NCBI GenBank assembly: GCA_020057225.1
Contig: JAGVGH010000256.1
Location: 1-33,847, forward strand
Source of the DNA: Desulfobacterales bacterium
GTDB lineage: Bacteria; Desulfobacterota; Desulfobacteria; Desulfobacterales; Desulfatibacillaceae
Direction of reading: 5' to 3'
DNA: 33,847 bases
Shown here: in pieces, positions 17,692 through 26,993 of the stretch
Position numbering within the stretch: position 1 is the stretch's first letter
How the letters are laid out: each line of letters opens with the position of its first letter
Program-made: the position numbers and the translations under genes
Notes under the pieces: generated by a model
What the model was told of the DNA's origin: nothing
The model's database searches: none
What the model saw: the letters and a program-made list of their open reading frames with translations, nothing else

Positions 17692-19761
17692 TTACGGCAT
17701 CAGCGCGTCAAGGTAGGTCTTAACGGCATCCTCGGTTTTCCGGGTTCCAGTCGTGTCAAACAGATTGGCTGACCAGCCCGGGCCCATGATGCCAAGCTGC
17801 GTGTACAACTGATACCTCACAATCAGGACACCGTCCGTCATTGCGTCATTGTCTCCGTCTCCATCAACGTCCGTGATGAAAGCGGCGGCGCCATTGTCCA
17901 GGAATGGTTTCACGAGGTTTTCCGTATTCCGCGTACCGGACAGTCCAAACAGGTTGGCGGACCAGCCTGGACCCATGATGCCAAGCTGGTTGTAGAGCAT
18001 GTAGCGGACCGCCATAACACCGTCTGTCATGGAATCCGCATCCCCGTCGCCGTCAACGTCCATGTTCCAGTTCTGAACATGCACGGTCCCGCCCTGGCCG
18101 GTGAAGGCGTAGCCAGCGCCCGTCACATTGCTCGTGATGTTGAGCGCAGTGTTGCCATTGAAGGCGTTTTTAATACGGAAGCCAATCTTCACAAGGTCCA
18201 CTGGCAGAGTTCCGCCGGGCCACGCCACACTCGAATCCACCCAGGACATCACGACTTCCTTGTCCGTGGAAGGATCGCCGTCATCCTGCTGCTCGGTATC
18301 CCTCAGAGTCGGCCTGACCTTGACGCCGCCCACCTCAAGGTAATCGCTGTAGCCCATATACTCGAGCTTCGTCGAGTCGAAGTGGACGTAGAAGCCTATG
18401 CCGGTAGAGGCGTTGTTGGCGTCGGAGGTCGTGTATCTGACAGTCACCGTAACGGTCGAGCCGACCGCGGCGGCGGAATCCGCCGGATTTACGCTCACAA
18501 TCTGATACGCTCCGACAATCCGGTTGTCAGTTGCAGGGTTGTACCCTGGCAGGCCGGTGGGCGTCTGCACCGTCGGATCGGTCCCGTTCTGGTACTCCAC
18601 CGAGTTCTTGTAGCCGTCGCTGTCCGTGTCGGCGTTCGGGTCGCAGTTGCCGCCGCAGTAGAGCGCTTCCCACCAATCCGGCAGGCCGTCCGCGTCGGTG
18701 TCCGGATCGCCCAGGGTGATGTCTTTGCCCGTGAGGGCCGCGTTGCTCACAACCACGTCGCTTGAATGCAGGCCCTGGGCCTCCCAGGTGTCCTTGCCGT
18801 TGGACGCGGTGTCAATCCATGCGTAAATTTTAAAGGTTCCGGCGGGAAGCCCGGTGCTGTTGGAACTGTCAAACAAGTACGCCTTGCTGGTGGCGCCCTG
18901 GGTCCAGGAGTACTGGATTTCCCGCGCGGGAGTAACCAGGTCTGTGGCGCGGTAGGCCGCCACGTGCAGCGTCCCAACCTGCGGGCCGGTGTAGCTCACT
19001 GTGCCCGCCACGTTGTATGTGGGCTCCGAAACCACCTGAAGGCCGGAAAGCGTCACCGGCAGCGTCACCGTATGCACGGGAAACGCGGCGTTCAGGTTAT
19101 ACCAGTTCGGATCGTTTTTGTCCACCGCGCCCACCAGAACCGGCACAGGCTCTTTCTGGTCCCCGGCGCCCATGGCCCGGTCCGTGGTAACGGGTGTGCC
19201 GGTGGAGTCCAGGCCGTAGCCCGCCAGCGGGTTCCAAAGATAGGTCTGGGTGAGCTTGAACCCGAACAGGCTGTTGATAGGAGCGTCGCTCTTGACTTTG
19301 AATTTCACCGTGAAGAGTTCGGCGGCCCCGCTGTTGGTATAGGGAGCGCCGCCCGTGGTGGTGTTGATGGCGGCTCCGGAAAAGAGAATCTTGCCCGCCT
19401 CGGTGGCGCTGTTTTCCCGGTTGGTCGGGTAGTTGGTGTACTGGCCGTGGGTGAAAGTGAAGGGGAAGGTGGTGATGATTTCCCCTGGAACTGTCGGCGT
19501 GCCGTCGGTGCCGGTGGCCGGGGCTGTGAGGAGCGTGGGGCTGTATTCCAGCGTAAACGCGCAGCCCGCGACGCCCGCCATGTTGTCCACGGCGATGTTG
19601 AGGTAGAGGTCGCTCCCCTGGGTGTACTGGGTGGCCACGGTGTTGCCGTCCGTGGTTGCCTCCAGACTCAGGGTGTAGTTGGCGGCGTTGGCGGCGCCGG
19701 ACATGCCCAGCGTCAAAAGGGCCGCCGCGAGCAAAACAGCGGGAAAGCGCTTCTGCATCAT
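17692..19761 (-). CDS. Secreted protein with two cohesin-like domains, TSP3-like Ca-binding repeats and a tandem dockerin-like C-terminus
   Basis: Start MMQKRFPAVLLAAALLTLGMSGAANA at 19761; the ORF's further N-terminal extension is unlikely. TSP3-like DPDTDADGLPDWWEALYCGGNCDPNADTDSDGYKNSVEYQNGTDP; C-terminal DVDGDGDADSMTDGVMAVRYML and DVDGDGDNDAMTDGVLIVRYQL repeats. Confidence 0.88.
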   Translation of the reverse strand: MMQKRFPAVLLAAALLTLGMSGAANAANYTLSLEATTDGNTVATQYTQGSDLYLNIAVDNMAGVAGCAFTLEYSPTLLTAPATGTDGTPTVPGEIITTFPFTFTHGQYTNYPTNRENSATEAGKILFSGAAINTTTGGAPYTNSGAAELFTVKFKVKSDAPINSLFGFKLTQTYLWNPLAGYGLDSTGTPVTTDRAMGAGDQKEPVPVLVGAVDKNDPNWYNLNAAFPVHTVTLPVTLSGLQVVSEPTYNVAGTVSYTGPQVGTLHVAAYRATDLVTPAREIQYSWTQGATSKAYLFDSSNSTGLPAGTFKIYAWIDTASNGKDTWEAQGLHSSDVVVSNAALTGKDITLGDPDTDADGLPDWWEALYCGGNCDPNADTDSDGYKNSVEYQNGTDPTVQTPTGLPGYNPATDNRIVGAYQIVSVNPADSAAAVGSTVTVTVRYTTSDANNASTGIGFYVHFDSTKLEYMGYSDYLEVGGVKVRPTLRDTEQQDDGDPSTDKEVVMSWVDSSVAWPGGTLPVDLVKIGFRIKNAFNGNTALNITSNVTGAGYAFTGQGGTVHVQNWNMDVDGDGDADSMTDGVMAVRYMLYNQLGIMGPGWSANLFGLSGTRNTENLVKPFLDNGAAAFITDVDGDGDNDAMTDGVLIVRYQLYTQLGIMGPGWSANLFDTTGTRKTEDAVKTYLDALMP
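17695..18060 (-). repeat. Tandem coding repeat: two ~60-aa dockerin-like/EF-hand units
   Basis: Consensus DVDGDGDxDxMTDGVxxVRYxLYxQLGIMGPGWSANLFxxxGTRxTExxVKxxLD occurs twice at the C-terminus. Confidence 0.9.
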
Positions 19762-19788
19762 GGGTTCCTCCGCGTGATCGAAATGGGT

Positions 19789-19817
19789 TGTATATTGAAG
19801 AAGTGTGTTTCCGTTAA
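19789..19817 (-). promoter_or_regulatory. Candidate sigma-70 promoter for the cohesin/dockerin-like cluster
   Basis: Minus strand TTAACG-N17-TATACA about 30 nt upstream of the ATG at 19761. Confidence 0.5.
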
Positions 19818-19919
19818 AAAAACAAACGGGCCTCCCTTCCAATGGAAGGGCGCATGGCGCTCTATGCAAGGCCGCGCGTTGTTTGTCAGGATTTTTCTCC
19901 TGGCGGCGCGGGCCAGGGG

Positions 19920-20339
19920 TCACGCGGTTTCCGGCGGCGGACGTGGAGGGGAGAGGGGCTCCGAGGAAAAGAGGCTTGCGGGTTCTGTTGGCCGGCCCAA
20001 AGGAGCCAGGGCGGCGGCGGCGTCCCAGGCCGGGCCGGAGCAGGCCGCAAGCAGGGACTGCGCCGGATTGGCGGCCTTCGGGGGGTCCGGGGCTTTGAAC
20101 GAGGCGCTGATGCCCGCGGCGGTTCGAAGTGTCGCCACAAGGCGGGCGTAGGCCGGGGCAAAAAGGGAGGCGTCCCCGGCGGCGCCGGAAAAGTCCCGCA
20201 CACCAAGAATGGCTTCGGCCAGCGCCCCCGCGTCGTCCGGGCGCGCGCGTTCCAGGCCGGGAAGGCCGGACATGCCCGCCGCGAATACAAACGCGAGGAT
20301 GATGGAGAGACCCTTTTTGGCCATTGCGGAACCTTTCAT
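19920..20339 (-). CDS. Small secreted hypothetical protein
   Basis: MKGSAMAKKGLSIILAFVFAAGMSGLPGLERA: basic N-region and hydrophobic core typical of a signal peptide; no recognised domain. Confidence 0.5.
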   Translation of the reverse strand: MKGSAMAKKGLSIILAFVFAAGMSGLPGLERARPDDAGALAEAILGVRDFSGAAGDASLFAPAYARLVATLRTAAGISASFKAPDPPKAANPAQSLLAACSGPAWDAAAALAPLGRPTEPASLFSSEPLSPPRPPPETA

Positions 20340-20602
20340 GGCGCGCCGCCCGCGGAAGACCCCCAGGCATCCCCAGGGCGCGCCCGTGCCCTGAGGCCCA
20401 AAAGACATTTGGTCTTACTAATATCAGAACGGAACGCCCCATGTCAACGAAATTGAAAGCGCCGCGGCGCGCTTCACAGCCCGGCCCCCGGCAAAAAACC
20501 CTTCCACGCCCCAAAAGGGAGCGTTGACACCCCGGCCCGCCTACGGTAGAGGCTATCCCCGGACAAAACAGGACGCGCCGTCCGGCGAAAGGGAGACGAA
20601 CA

Positions 20603-23600
20603 TTGGAGGCGGAGGAGCAAGCACAGATCGGGCATTCCATCGCGGATGTTGTCAAAGCCCTGCCAAGGGCAAAGGGACGGGTGCCTGTCTCGGGCCTTTC
20701 AGGCTCGGACCGCGCCTTTTTTATCACGGAACTCGCCCGCCGTCTGGAGCGCCCCCTCCTGGTTGTAACACCCTCCGACCACGAGGCCCGGGACTTTCTC
20801 TCGGCCATCGAGGTCTTTTCCTCCGGCCACAGCGCCCCGCGTCCCCTTATCCATTTTCCCCATTACCATCTTTTGCCCTTTAAGGAGACCGCTTACCACG
20901 CGGAAACCGCCAGCGCCCGCCTCTCCGCCCTGTACCGCATGGCCGGGGGAGGCGCTCCCGCCACTGTGGTGTGCGCGGCCCAGGCCCTCATGCCCAGAAC
21001 CATTCCGCGGAGCGTGCTGTTCGCCTCCGCGGAATTGATCATGGAAGGGGAGGAGACCGACCGCGAGCGCCTGCTTGTGAGTCTCGTAAGCCGCGGCTAC
21101 CAGCCCGGCCTGATTGTCGAGGGACCGGGCGGGTTCTCCGTCCGGGGCGGCATTCTCGACGTGTTCCCTCCCGGCCGCGCCGAGCCTTTGCGGATCGAAT
21201 TTTTCGGCGACACGGTGGAATCCATCCGGCGTTTTTCCCCGGCGAACCAGAGAACAACGGGAAAGCTCTCCGAGGCGGTTCTGTTGCCAGCCAGCGAGGC
21301 GGTGGTGGAGCAGGAGGCGCTTCCCGGATTTGTGTACCGGGTGCGGGAGCAGGCGGCGCGGCTGGGGGTTAAGGCGTCCCGGGCGCGGGAGACGGCGGAG
21401 GAGCTGAAGGAAAACCACCGTTTTCCGGGCCACGACAGCTTTTTGCCTCTTTTGTATGAGGAATGCGGGTCAGTGTTTGATTATCTGCCCCCGGGCGTTC
21501 TGTGCGTGGTGGCGGATCCCGCGCGGGTCCGGCGGGAGATGGAGGAGCACGCGCGGCTCTTGGCGGATAATTATTTCAAGGTGAGGTCCGAGGGGCGGCT
21601 GTGTCTTGCGCCCGAAACGACACATTTGACACCGGAGAGGGCCTGGGAGGAGATTCTCGCCCTGCGTCCGGTGACCCTGGACGTGTTGCCTGTGCGCCGT
21701 CCCGGAGAGGCGGAGGGGGTGACGGAGGAGCCAGGGGGCTTTCATTTCGCGGTTCTTGACAACTCGGCGCTCCGCCAGGCCCTTTCCGGGGTCCAGAACC
21801 CGGATATGCCTTTCGCCCCCCTTGCGGAATGGGTCGAGGGCTGCCGTCAAAAAAATCTCGCGGTGGTTGTCGCGGGCAATTCCAAGACCAGGGCCGGGCA
21901 GATCGGGCGGATTCTCGCCCATTACGGGCTGGCCTCGTCCCGCGCCTCCCGCTGGCCTTCCGTGACGGGCGCAAAAGGCGGCGTTTTTATGGTCCCGAGC
22001 CAGCTTTCCTCGGGCTTTGTCTGGGAGGCGGAAGGGCTTGCCGTTGTCACCGACAAGGAGATTTTCGGGACCACCCGGCGGCGCGCCCAGGCAGGCCAGC
22101 GGCCCAGAACCGACCTCCTGGACCTTGCCGAGCTCAAACAGGGCGACCACGTGGTCCACGTGGACCACGGCATCGGCCGGTTCGAGGGTCTGCACAAGAT
22201 GGACGTGGCCGGAGTGCCGGGGGATTTTCTCCTAATTGTGTACAAGGACGGGGACAGGCTTTACCTGCCTGTGGACAGGACCAACCTGGTGCAGAAGTAC
22301 CAGGGGATGGAAAGCATCAACCCTGCCCTGGACAAGCTGGGCGGAAAGACCTGGGAGCGGGTCAAAAGCAAAGTCAAGCAGTCGGTGGAGGTTATCGCCG
22401 GGGAGCTTCTGGAGCTTTACGCCAAAAGGGCGGTGCGGGAAGGGCACGCCTACAGCCCGGCGGACAGCTATTTCAGGGACTTCGAGGAGGCGTTCGAGTA
22501 CGAGGAGACTCCTGACCAGTCGCGGGCCATCGAGGACGTGCTTCTGGACATGGAGCGGTCCCAGCCCATGGACCGGCTGGTGTGCGGGGACGTGGGGTAC
22601 GGGAAGACCGAGGTGGCGCTCCGGGCCGCGTTCAAGGCGGTATCGGACGCGAAGCAGGTGGCGCTGCTCGCGCCCACCACCATTTTGGTGGAGCAGCATT
22701 ACGAGACATTCAAGAAAAGGTTTGCCAGGTATCCCATCGAGGTGGCGTGCCTGAACCGGTTCCGTTCCGCGCGGGAGCAGACGAAAATCATCGAGGGGCT
22801 TAAGGAAGGGCGGGTGGACCTGGTGGTGGGCACGCACCGGCTTTTATCCAAGGATGTGGCCTTCAAAGACCTTGGCCTCATCATCGTGGACGAGGAGCAG
22901 CGTTTCGGCGTGCGGCACAAGGAGCGGCTCAAGGGACTGCGGGCCACAGTGGACGTGCTGGCGCTCACGGCCACCCCCATTCCCCGGACCCTGCACATGT
23001 CCCTTGCCGGAATACGGGACATCTCGGTCATCACCACGCCGCCCGAGCAGAGGCGCCCCATCACCACCTGCATCTCGCCCTTTGACGAGGCCCTGGCCGC
23101 GGAGGCCGTGCGCAGGGAGCTTGCGCGGGGAGGGCAGGTGTATTTTGTCCACAACAGCGTGGAAACCATCTGGAGCATGGCCAGAAGACTTCAGGACCTT
23201 GTTCCCGAGGCGCGGATAGGGGTGGGGCACGGGCAGCTTTCGGAAGAGGAGCTGGAGCGTGTGATGATGCGCTTTGTCAAGCGCGAGCTGGACATGCTGG
23301 TCTGCACCACCATCATCGAGTCGGGCCTGGACATTCCCGCGGCAAACACCATTTTGGTGAACCGGGCCGACCGGTTCGGCCTGGCCCAGATCTACCAGCT
23401 CCGGGGCCGCGTGGGGCGCGGGGACGAGCAGGCGTTCGCCTATCTCTTCATTCCGGACGAGTCGGTGCTCACCCGGGACGCCCAGCGGCGGCTCAAGGTG
23501 CTGATGGAGCACAGCGACCTGGGAGCGGGATTCCAGCTTGCCATGAGCGACCTGCAAATCCGGGGGGGCGGCACCATTTTGGGCCCGTCCCAGTCCGGCC

Positions 23601-24136
23601 ATGTGGCCGCCGTGGGGTACGAGATGTATCTCACGCTCATGGAGGAGGCAATGGCGCGCCTCAAGGGCGAGGAGGTGGCGGCGCCCCTGGAGCCGGAAAT
23701 CACGGTGGATTTCGCCGCGCTCTTTCCTGAAGCCTATATTCCGGACACGGACCAGCGGCTTCTTGCCTACCGGCGTCTTGCCAGGTGCAGGGAAATCGCC
23801 GCCATTTCCCAGTTTAGGGAGGAGCTTATGGACAGGTATGGAAAGCCGCCTGACGAGGCCAGCCAGCTTCTTTACAAAGTCATGCTCAAGTGTATGTGCA
23901 GGCCGGCGGGGGTGAAGCGGCTGGAGATGCAAAAGAAGACGCTTCAGGTCTGGCCGTCCGGAGAGCACATGAAACATCCACAGGAGCTTCTCAAAATGGT
24001 GGGGGAGAACCGGGAGCGGATGCGCCTTGGGGGGGACGGGGCGGCGCGTGTTGTCCTGACAGGGGAGAGCGTGGAGGCGAGGGTGAGGCAGGTCAAAAAC
24101 GTCTTGAAAGAAATGACGCGCCGTGTTAACGGGTAA
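20603..24136 (+). CDS. mfd: Transcription-repair coupling factor Mfd
   Basis: 1177 aa; CarD-like LKQGDHVVHVDHGIGRFEGL; helicase motifs GDVGYGKTEVALRAAF, LIIVDEEQRFGVRHKERLK, LALTATPIPRTLHMSL; TRCF C-terminus. TTG start. Confidence 0.98.
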   Translation: MEAEEQAQIGHSIADVVKALPRAKGRVPVSGLSGSDRAFFITELARRLERPLLVVTPSDHEARDFLSAIEVFSSGHSAPRPLIHFPHYHLLPFKETAYHAETASARLSALYRMAGGGAPATVVCAAQALMPRTIPRSVLFASAELIMEGEETDRERLLVSLVSRGYQPGLIVEGPGGFSVRGGILDVFPPGRAEPLRIEFFGDTVESIRRFSPANQRTTGKLSEAVLLPASEAVVEQEALPGFVYRVREQAARLGVKASRARETAEELKENHRFPGHDSFLPLLYEECGSVFDYLPPGVLCVVADPARVRREMEEHARLLADNYFKVRSEGRLCLAPETTHLTPERAWEEILALRPVTLDVLPVRRPGEAEGVTEEPGGFHFAVLDNSALRQALSGVQNPDMPFAPLAEWVEGCRQKNLAVVVAGNSKTRAGQIGRILAHYGLASSRASRWPSVTGAKGGVFMVPSQLSSGFVWEAEGLAVVTDKEIFGTTRRRAQAGQRPRTDLLDLAELKQGDHVVHVDHGIGRFEGLHKMDVAGVPGDFLLIVYKDGDRLYLPVDRTNLVQKYQGMESINPALDKLGGKTWERVKSKVKQSVEVIAGELLELYAKRAVREGHAYSPADSYFRDFEEAFEYEETPDQSRAIEDVLLDMERSQPMDRLVCGDVGYGKTEVALRAAFKAVSDAKQVALLAPTTILVEQHYETFKKRFARYPIEVACLNRFRSAREQTKIIEGLKEGRVDLVVGTHRLLSKDVAFKDLGLIIVDEEQRFGVRHKERLKGLRATVDVLALTATPIPRTLHMSLAGIRDISVITTPPEQRRPITTCISPFDEALAAEAVRRELARGGQVYFVHNSVETIWSMARRLQDLVPEARIGVGHGQLSEEELERVMMRFVKRELDMLVCTTIIESGLDIPAANTILVNRADRFGLAQIYQLRGRVGRGDEQAFAYLFIPDESVLTRDAQRRLKVLMEHSDLGAGFQLAMSDLQIRGGGTILGPSQSGHVAAVGYEMYLTLMEEAMARLKGEEVAAPLEPEITVDFAALFPEAYIPDTDQRLLAYRRLARCREIAAISQFREELMDRYGKPPDEASQLLYKVMLKCMCRPAGVKRLEMQKKTLQVWPSGEHMKHPQELLKMVGENRERMRLGGDGAARVVLTGESVEARVRQVKNVLKEMTRRVNG

Positions 24137-24176
24137 CCTTTGGAAGATAAGGAAGATACGTCCGGGTCAATCTTTA

Positions 24177-24187
24177 GGGGGGGGGGG
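24177..24187 (+). repeat. G11 homopolymer upstream of the SurA-like lipoprotein gene
   Basis: tcttta-ggggggggggg-ttccggg. Confidence 0.85.
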
Positions 24188-24231
24188 TTCCGGGCGGGAA
24201 AGGGAGGCCGCCGGAAAAAGAATTTTCCGGT

Positions 24232-25185
24232 GTGCCGCGTCCCCTTTTTTGTTTGAGACCGGCAAAACACCATTCGGACACAACCGTGAGCCAGACTGTT
24301 TTGCGAAACGCCTGCCGCAGGAGGAAAAGAGACCCTCTGTTTTGGGCCGCCTTGCGGAAAACAGCCCGGCGCGCCCCTGCCGTATTGGCGGTGGCGTTGT
24401 TCTTGGGCGGCGCGGGCTGCGATAAACCGGATTCCTCCCTGGCGCCGGAAATCGTGGCCAAGGTCGGGGAAACGACCCTGACAGCCGCGGACTTCAACGC
24501 GGCCTTCACCATTGCCTCGGCCGCCCTTCCCGCGGGCGACATCGCGGACCCTGAGGGGCGAAAGAAGGCGCGCAGGGATTTTCTCGAGCAGACCATCGAG
24601 GAGATGATTGTGCTGGAGCGGGGCAGGGAGCTGGGGATCAAGCTTTCCCCGGCGGAGATTCAAAAAGCCCTTGCCGACATCCGGCAGGATTATCCGGAGG
24701 ACAGTTTTGAAAAAATGTTTGAAGAGCAGGCCATTGCTTACGATGTGTGGCTTGGGGCGCTCAAGCGCCGGATTTTGATACAAAAAATAGTGGACCGGGA
24801 CATGCCCGCCGTGCGTGTTTCGGATGAGGAGGTGCGGCAGTACGCCCTTGAAAATCCGGAGATGGAATCCGTGGAGGAGGGCGCGCCGGACGATCCCGAG
24901 CTTGAGGCGCTTGAGAAGGAAGTGGAGACGCTGCCTCCCGGGGAGATGGCGGAAGGGGAGGAGGAACCGGCAGGGACGCCGCTTGCGTCCGGGGAGGCCG
25001 CCGCTCTTTCAGACGCTCAGGACTATTCAGAGGCCGCCTCCCTGACAGAGGCGGAAATGGAAAGGCTAAGGGAAATCTACGCTCCCCTTGCCCTGCGCGA
25101 AAAAACCGACCTTGCTTATCAAAAATGGTTCGCGGGCCTTAAGACGCGCTACACCATTTTCATCAACTGGGAAGCTATCAAATGA
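24232..25185 (+). CDS. SurA_N/PrsA-type chaperone-like lipoprotein
   Basis: Lipobox-like LFLGGAGC, then IVAKVGETTLTAADFNAAF and a SurA N-domain-type helical region. Real start may be GTG at 24286 (VSQTVLRN). Confidence 0.8.
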   Translation: MPRPLFCLRPAKHHSDTTVSQTVLRNACRRRKRDPLFWAALRKTARRAPAVLAVALFLGGAGCDKPDSSLAPEIVAKVGETTLTAADFNAAFTIASAALPAGDIADPEGRKKARRDFLEQTIEEMIVLERGRELGIKLSPAEIQKALADIRQDYPEDSFEKMFEEQAIAYDVWLGALKRRILIQKIVDRDMPAVRVSDEEVRQYALENPEMESVEEGAPDDPELEALEKEVETLPPGEMAEGEEEPAGTPLASGEAAALSDAQDYSEAASLTEAEMERLREIYAPLALREKTDLAYQKWFAGLKTRYTIFINWEAIK

Positions 25186-26249
25186 CGCCAGGAAAACGGA
25201 ACACACGTTTCGCCCGTGAGCCAGGGCCGGAAAAAGAGCGCCCCGGATGTTTTAAAAAGCGCGTCCTGGCGGGTTTTCTGTCCGCCGTCTGGACGGCGGC
25301 CGCGCTGTTCGCGGTGTGCGCGGTCCCGGGCGCCGCGCGGGCCGAAACGGTGGACCGTATCATTGCTGTGGTGAACAGCGATGTCATCATGCTTTCGGAG
25401 CTGGAAGAGATACTCAAGCCTGTTTACGCGAAGGTGGAGAAATCCAGCTACAGCGAAGGGGAAAAGGCGGAAGCCCGGGCGAAACTCAGGGAAAACGTGT
25501 TGCAGGAGCTTGTGGAGCGGAAGCTCGCGGACCAGGAGATCAAGCGTCTTGGAGTCAAGGTGGAAGAGGCGGAGGTGGACGCGGCCATCGAGCGGACCAA
25601 GACAGAGCGCGGCTGGAGCCAGGAGGATTTGCAGAAGGCGCTTGCCGCGGAAGGACTTGACGTGGCGGGAATGCGCGGGCAGATGAAGGAACAGATGCTG
25701 AGAGCCAAGCTGGTGCAGCTTGCGGTGAGCTCCCGGATTGTTGTGACGGACGAGGATGTGGCGCGCTATATTCAGGAGCACAGCGGGGAGCAGCCGGGGG
25801 ACAAAACCTATCATCTTCACAATTTGGTGATGACAGTCCCGGGGGGTTCCGGAGCGAAGGAAAAAGAGCTTGTCCGGGGCCGCCTCGAGCGTATCCGGGA
25901 AAGGGTCAACGCGGGAGAGCCGTTTCCAGAGGTCCAGGCGCGTCTTTCCGTGGCCGGCCTTCAGGACGGCGGCGGAGACCTGGGGCCTTTCGAGGCCGGG
26001 GAGCTTACCTCCAGCCTGCAGGAAGTGGTGAAAGACCTTGCGCCGGGCAAGTGCGGACCGGTGATGGAGGCCGAAGGGGGCTATCAGATTATCTGGCTTG
26101 AGAGCGTTAAAGCCGCCGAAGGCGCACCACCTCCCGCGGAGGCCAAGGACAATGCGGAGCGCGAGGTGTATAAGGAAATTGTCAACAAACGGTACGCGGA
26201 ATGGCTCGAAGGTCTCAAGAAGCGGGCGTATATCCGGATAATGCGCTGA
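25182..26249 (+). CDS. surA: SurA-like peptidyl-prolyl cis-trans isomerase
   Basis: Signal peptide; RIIAVVNSDVIMLSELEEIL; PpiC-like LSVAGLQDGGGDLGPFEAGELTSSLQEVVKDLAPGKCGPVMEAEGGYQIIWLE. ATGA overlap with the upstream CDS. Confidence 0.9.
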   Translation: MTPGKRNTRFAREPGPEKERPGCFKKRVLAGFLSAVWTAAALFAVCAVPGAARAETVDRIIAVVNSDVIMLSELEEILKPVYAKVEKSSYSEGEKAEARAKLRENVLQELVERKLADQEIKRLGVKVEEAEVDAAIERTKTERGWSQEDLQKALAAEGLDVAGMRGQMKEQMLRAKLVQLAVSSRIVVTDEDVARYIQEHSGEQPGDKTYHLHNLVMTVPGGSGAKEKELVRGRLERIRERVNAGEPFPEVQARLSVAGLQDGGGDLGPFEAGELTSSLQEVVKDLAPGKCGPVMEAEGGYQIIWLESVKAAEGAPPPAEAKDNAEREVYKEIVNKRYAEWLEGLKKRAYIRIMR

Positions 26250-26264
26250 CAGGGGGGAAGGGCA

Positions 26265-26981
26265 ATGGAAGAAGCGCCTAAAAGGAGCGCCCAAAGCTTT
26301 GGGGCCTATCTCCGTGACTTCAGAGTTCAAAAGGGTATTGACCTTGCGTCGGTGAGCAAGATTACCCGGATATCCGAGGGCACGCTTATGATGCTGGAGG
26401 AGGAGCAGCAGGACCGCTTCCCTCCGGACGTTTTTGTGTTCGGCTTTCTGCGCGCTTACGCCAAGGCCATAGGGGCGGACGACAATGAGGCGGTGGCCCT
26501 GTTCCGCAGGAGCCGGGGCATGCGGGAGCCTGTAAGGCTGTGGGTGCCCGAGGAGGACACCGGGGGAGGGGCAAACCGTCTGAAAATTGTCCTGGCAGTG
26601 CTGATCCTTCTCGCGCTCATCGCGGGCACCGCCATCGTCGTCATGCCCGGAGACAGAGACCCGGCGGTGCCGCCCGTGGCCATGCGGGTCCCTGCCATGG
26701 AGACGCCGGATTACTCCAAGGACAAGCGCGTTGTCCCCAACACCGGCAAAACCATGCTTCTCAAGATGGTGGCAATTGAAAATGTCCGGATTAAGGGGGG
26801 GGTGGACGCCCAGGAAATGGCCGAATACAAGCTCTTGCCCGGTGACAGCCTGGAATTCGAGGGCAGGAGCCGGTTCCATTTCCTGGTGGATCCCGCCTCC
26901 GGTGTCCGTGTGGAATACAATGGAGCGCCGATGGTCCTTTCCGCAAAGGGAAGCCAGCCCGGAGTCATCATGCTCCCATGA
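26265..26981 (+). CDS. RodZ-like HTH protein with DUF4115-type C-terminus
   Basis: SFGAYLRDFRVQKGIDLASVSKITRISEGTLMMLEEEQQDRFPPDVFVFGFLRAYAKAIG; one TM helix; C-terminal LLKMVAIENVRIKG... Confidence 0.88.
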   Translation: MEEAPKRSAQSFGAYLRDFRVQKGIDLASVSKITRISEGTLMMLEEEQQDRFPPDVFVFGFLRAYAKAIGADDNEAVALFRRSRGMREPVRLWVPEEDTGGGANRLKIVLAVLILLALIAGTAIVVMPGDRDPAVPPVAMRVPAMETPDYSKDKRVVPNTGKTMLLKMVAIENVRIKGGVDAQEMAEYKLLPGDSLEFEGRSRFHFLVDPASGVRVEYNGAPMVLSAKGSQPGVIMLP

Positions 26982-26993
26982 GAGGATCCGGGC

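Noticed and set aside
19762-20808. N-terminal ~348-aa extension of the 1038-aa minus-strand ORF
   Set aside because: A clear signal peptide starts at 19761 with an upstream promoter; the extension is Arg/Pro/Gly-rich and overlaps other genes.
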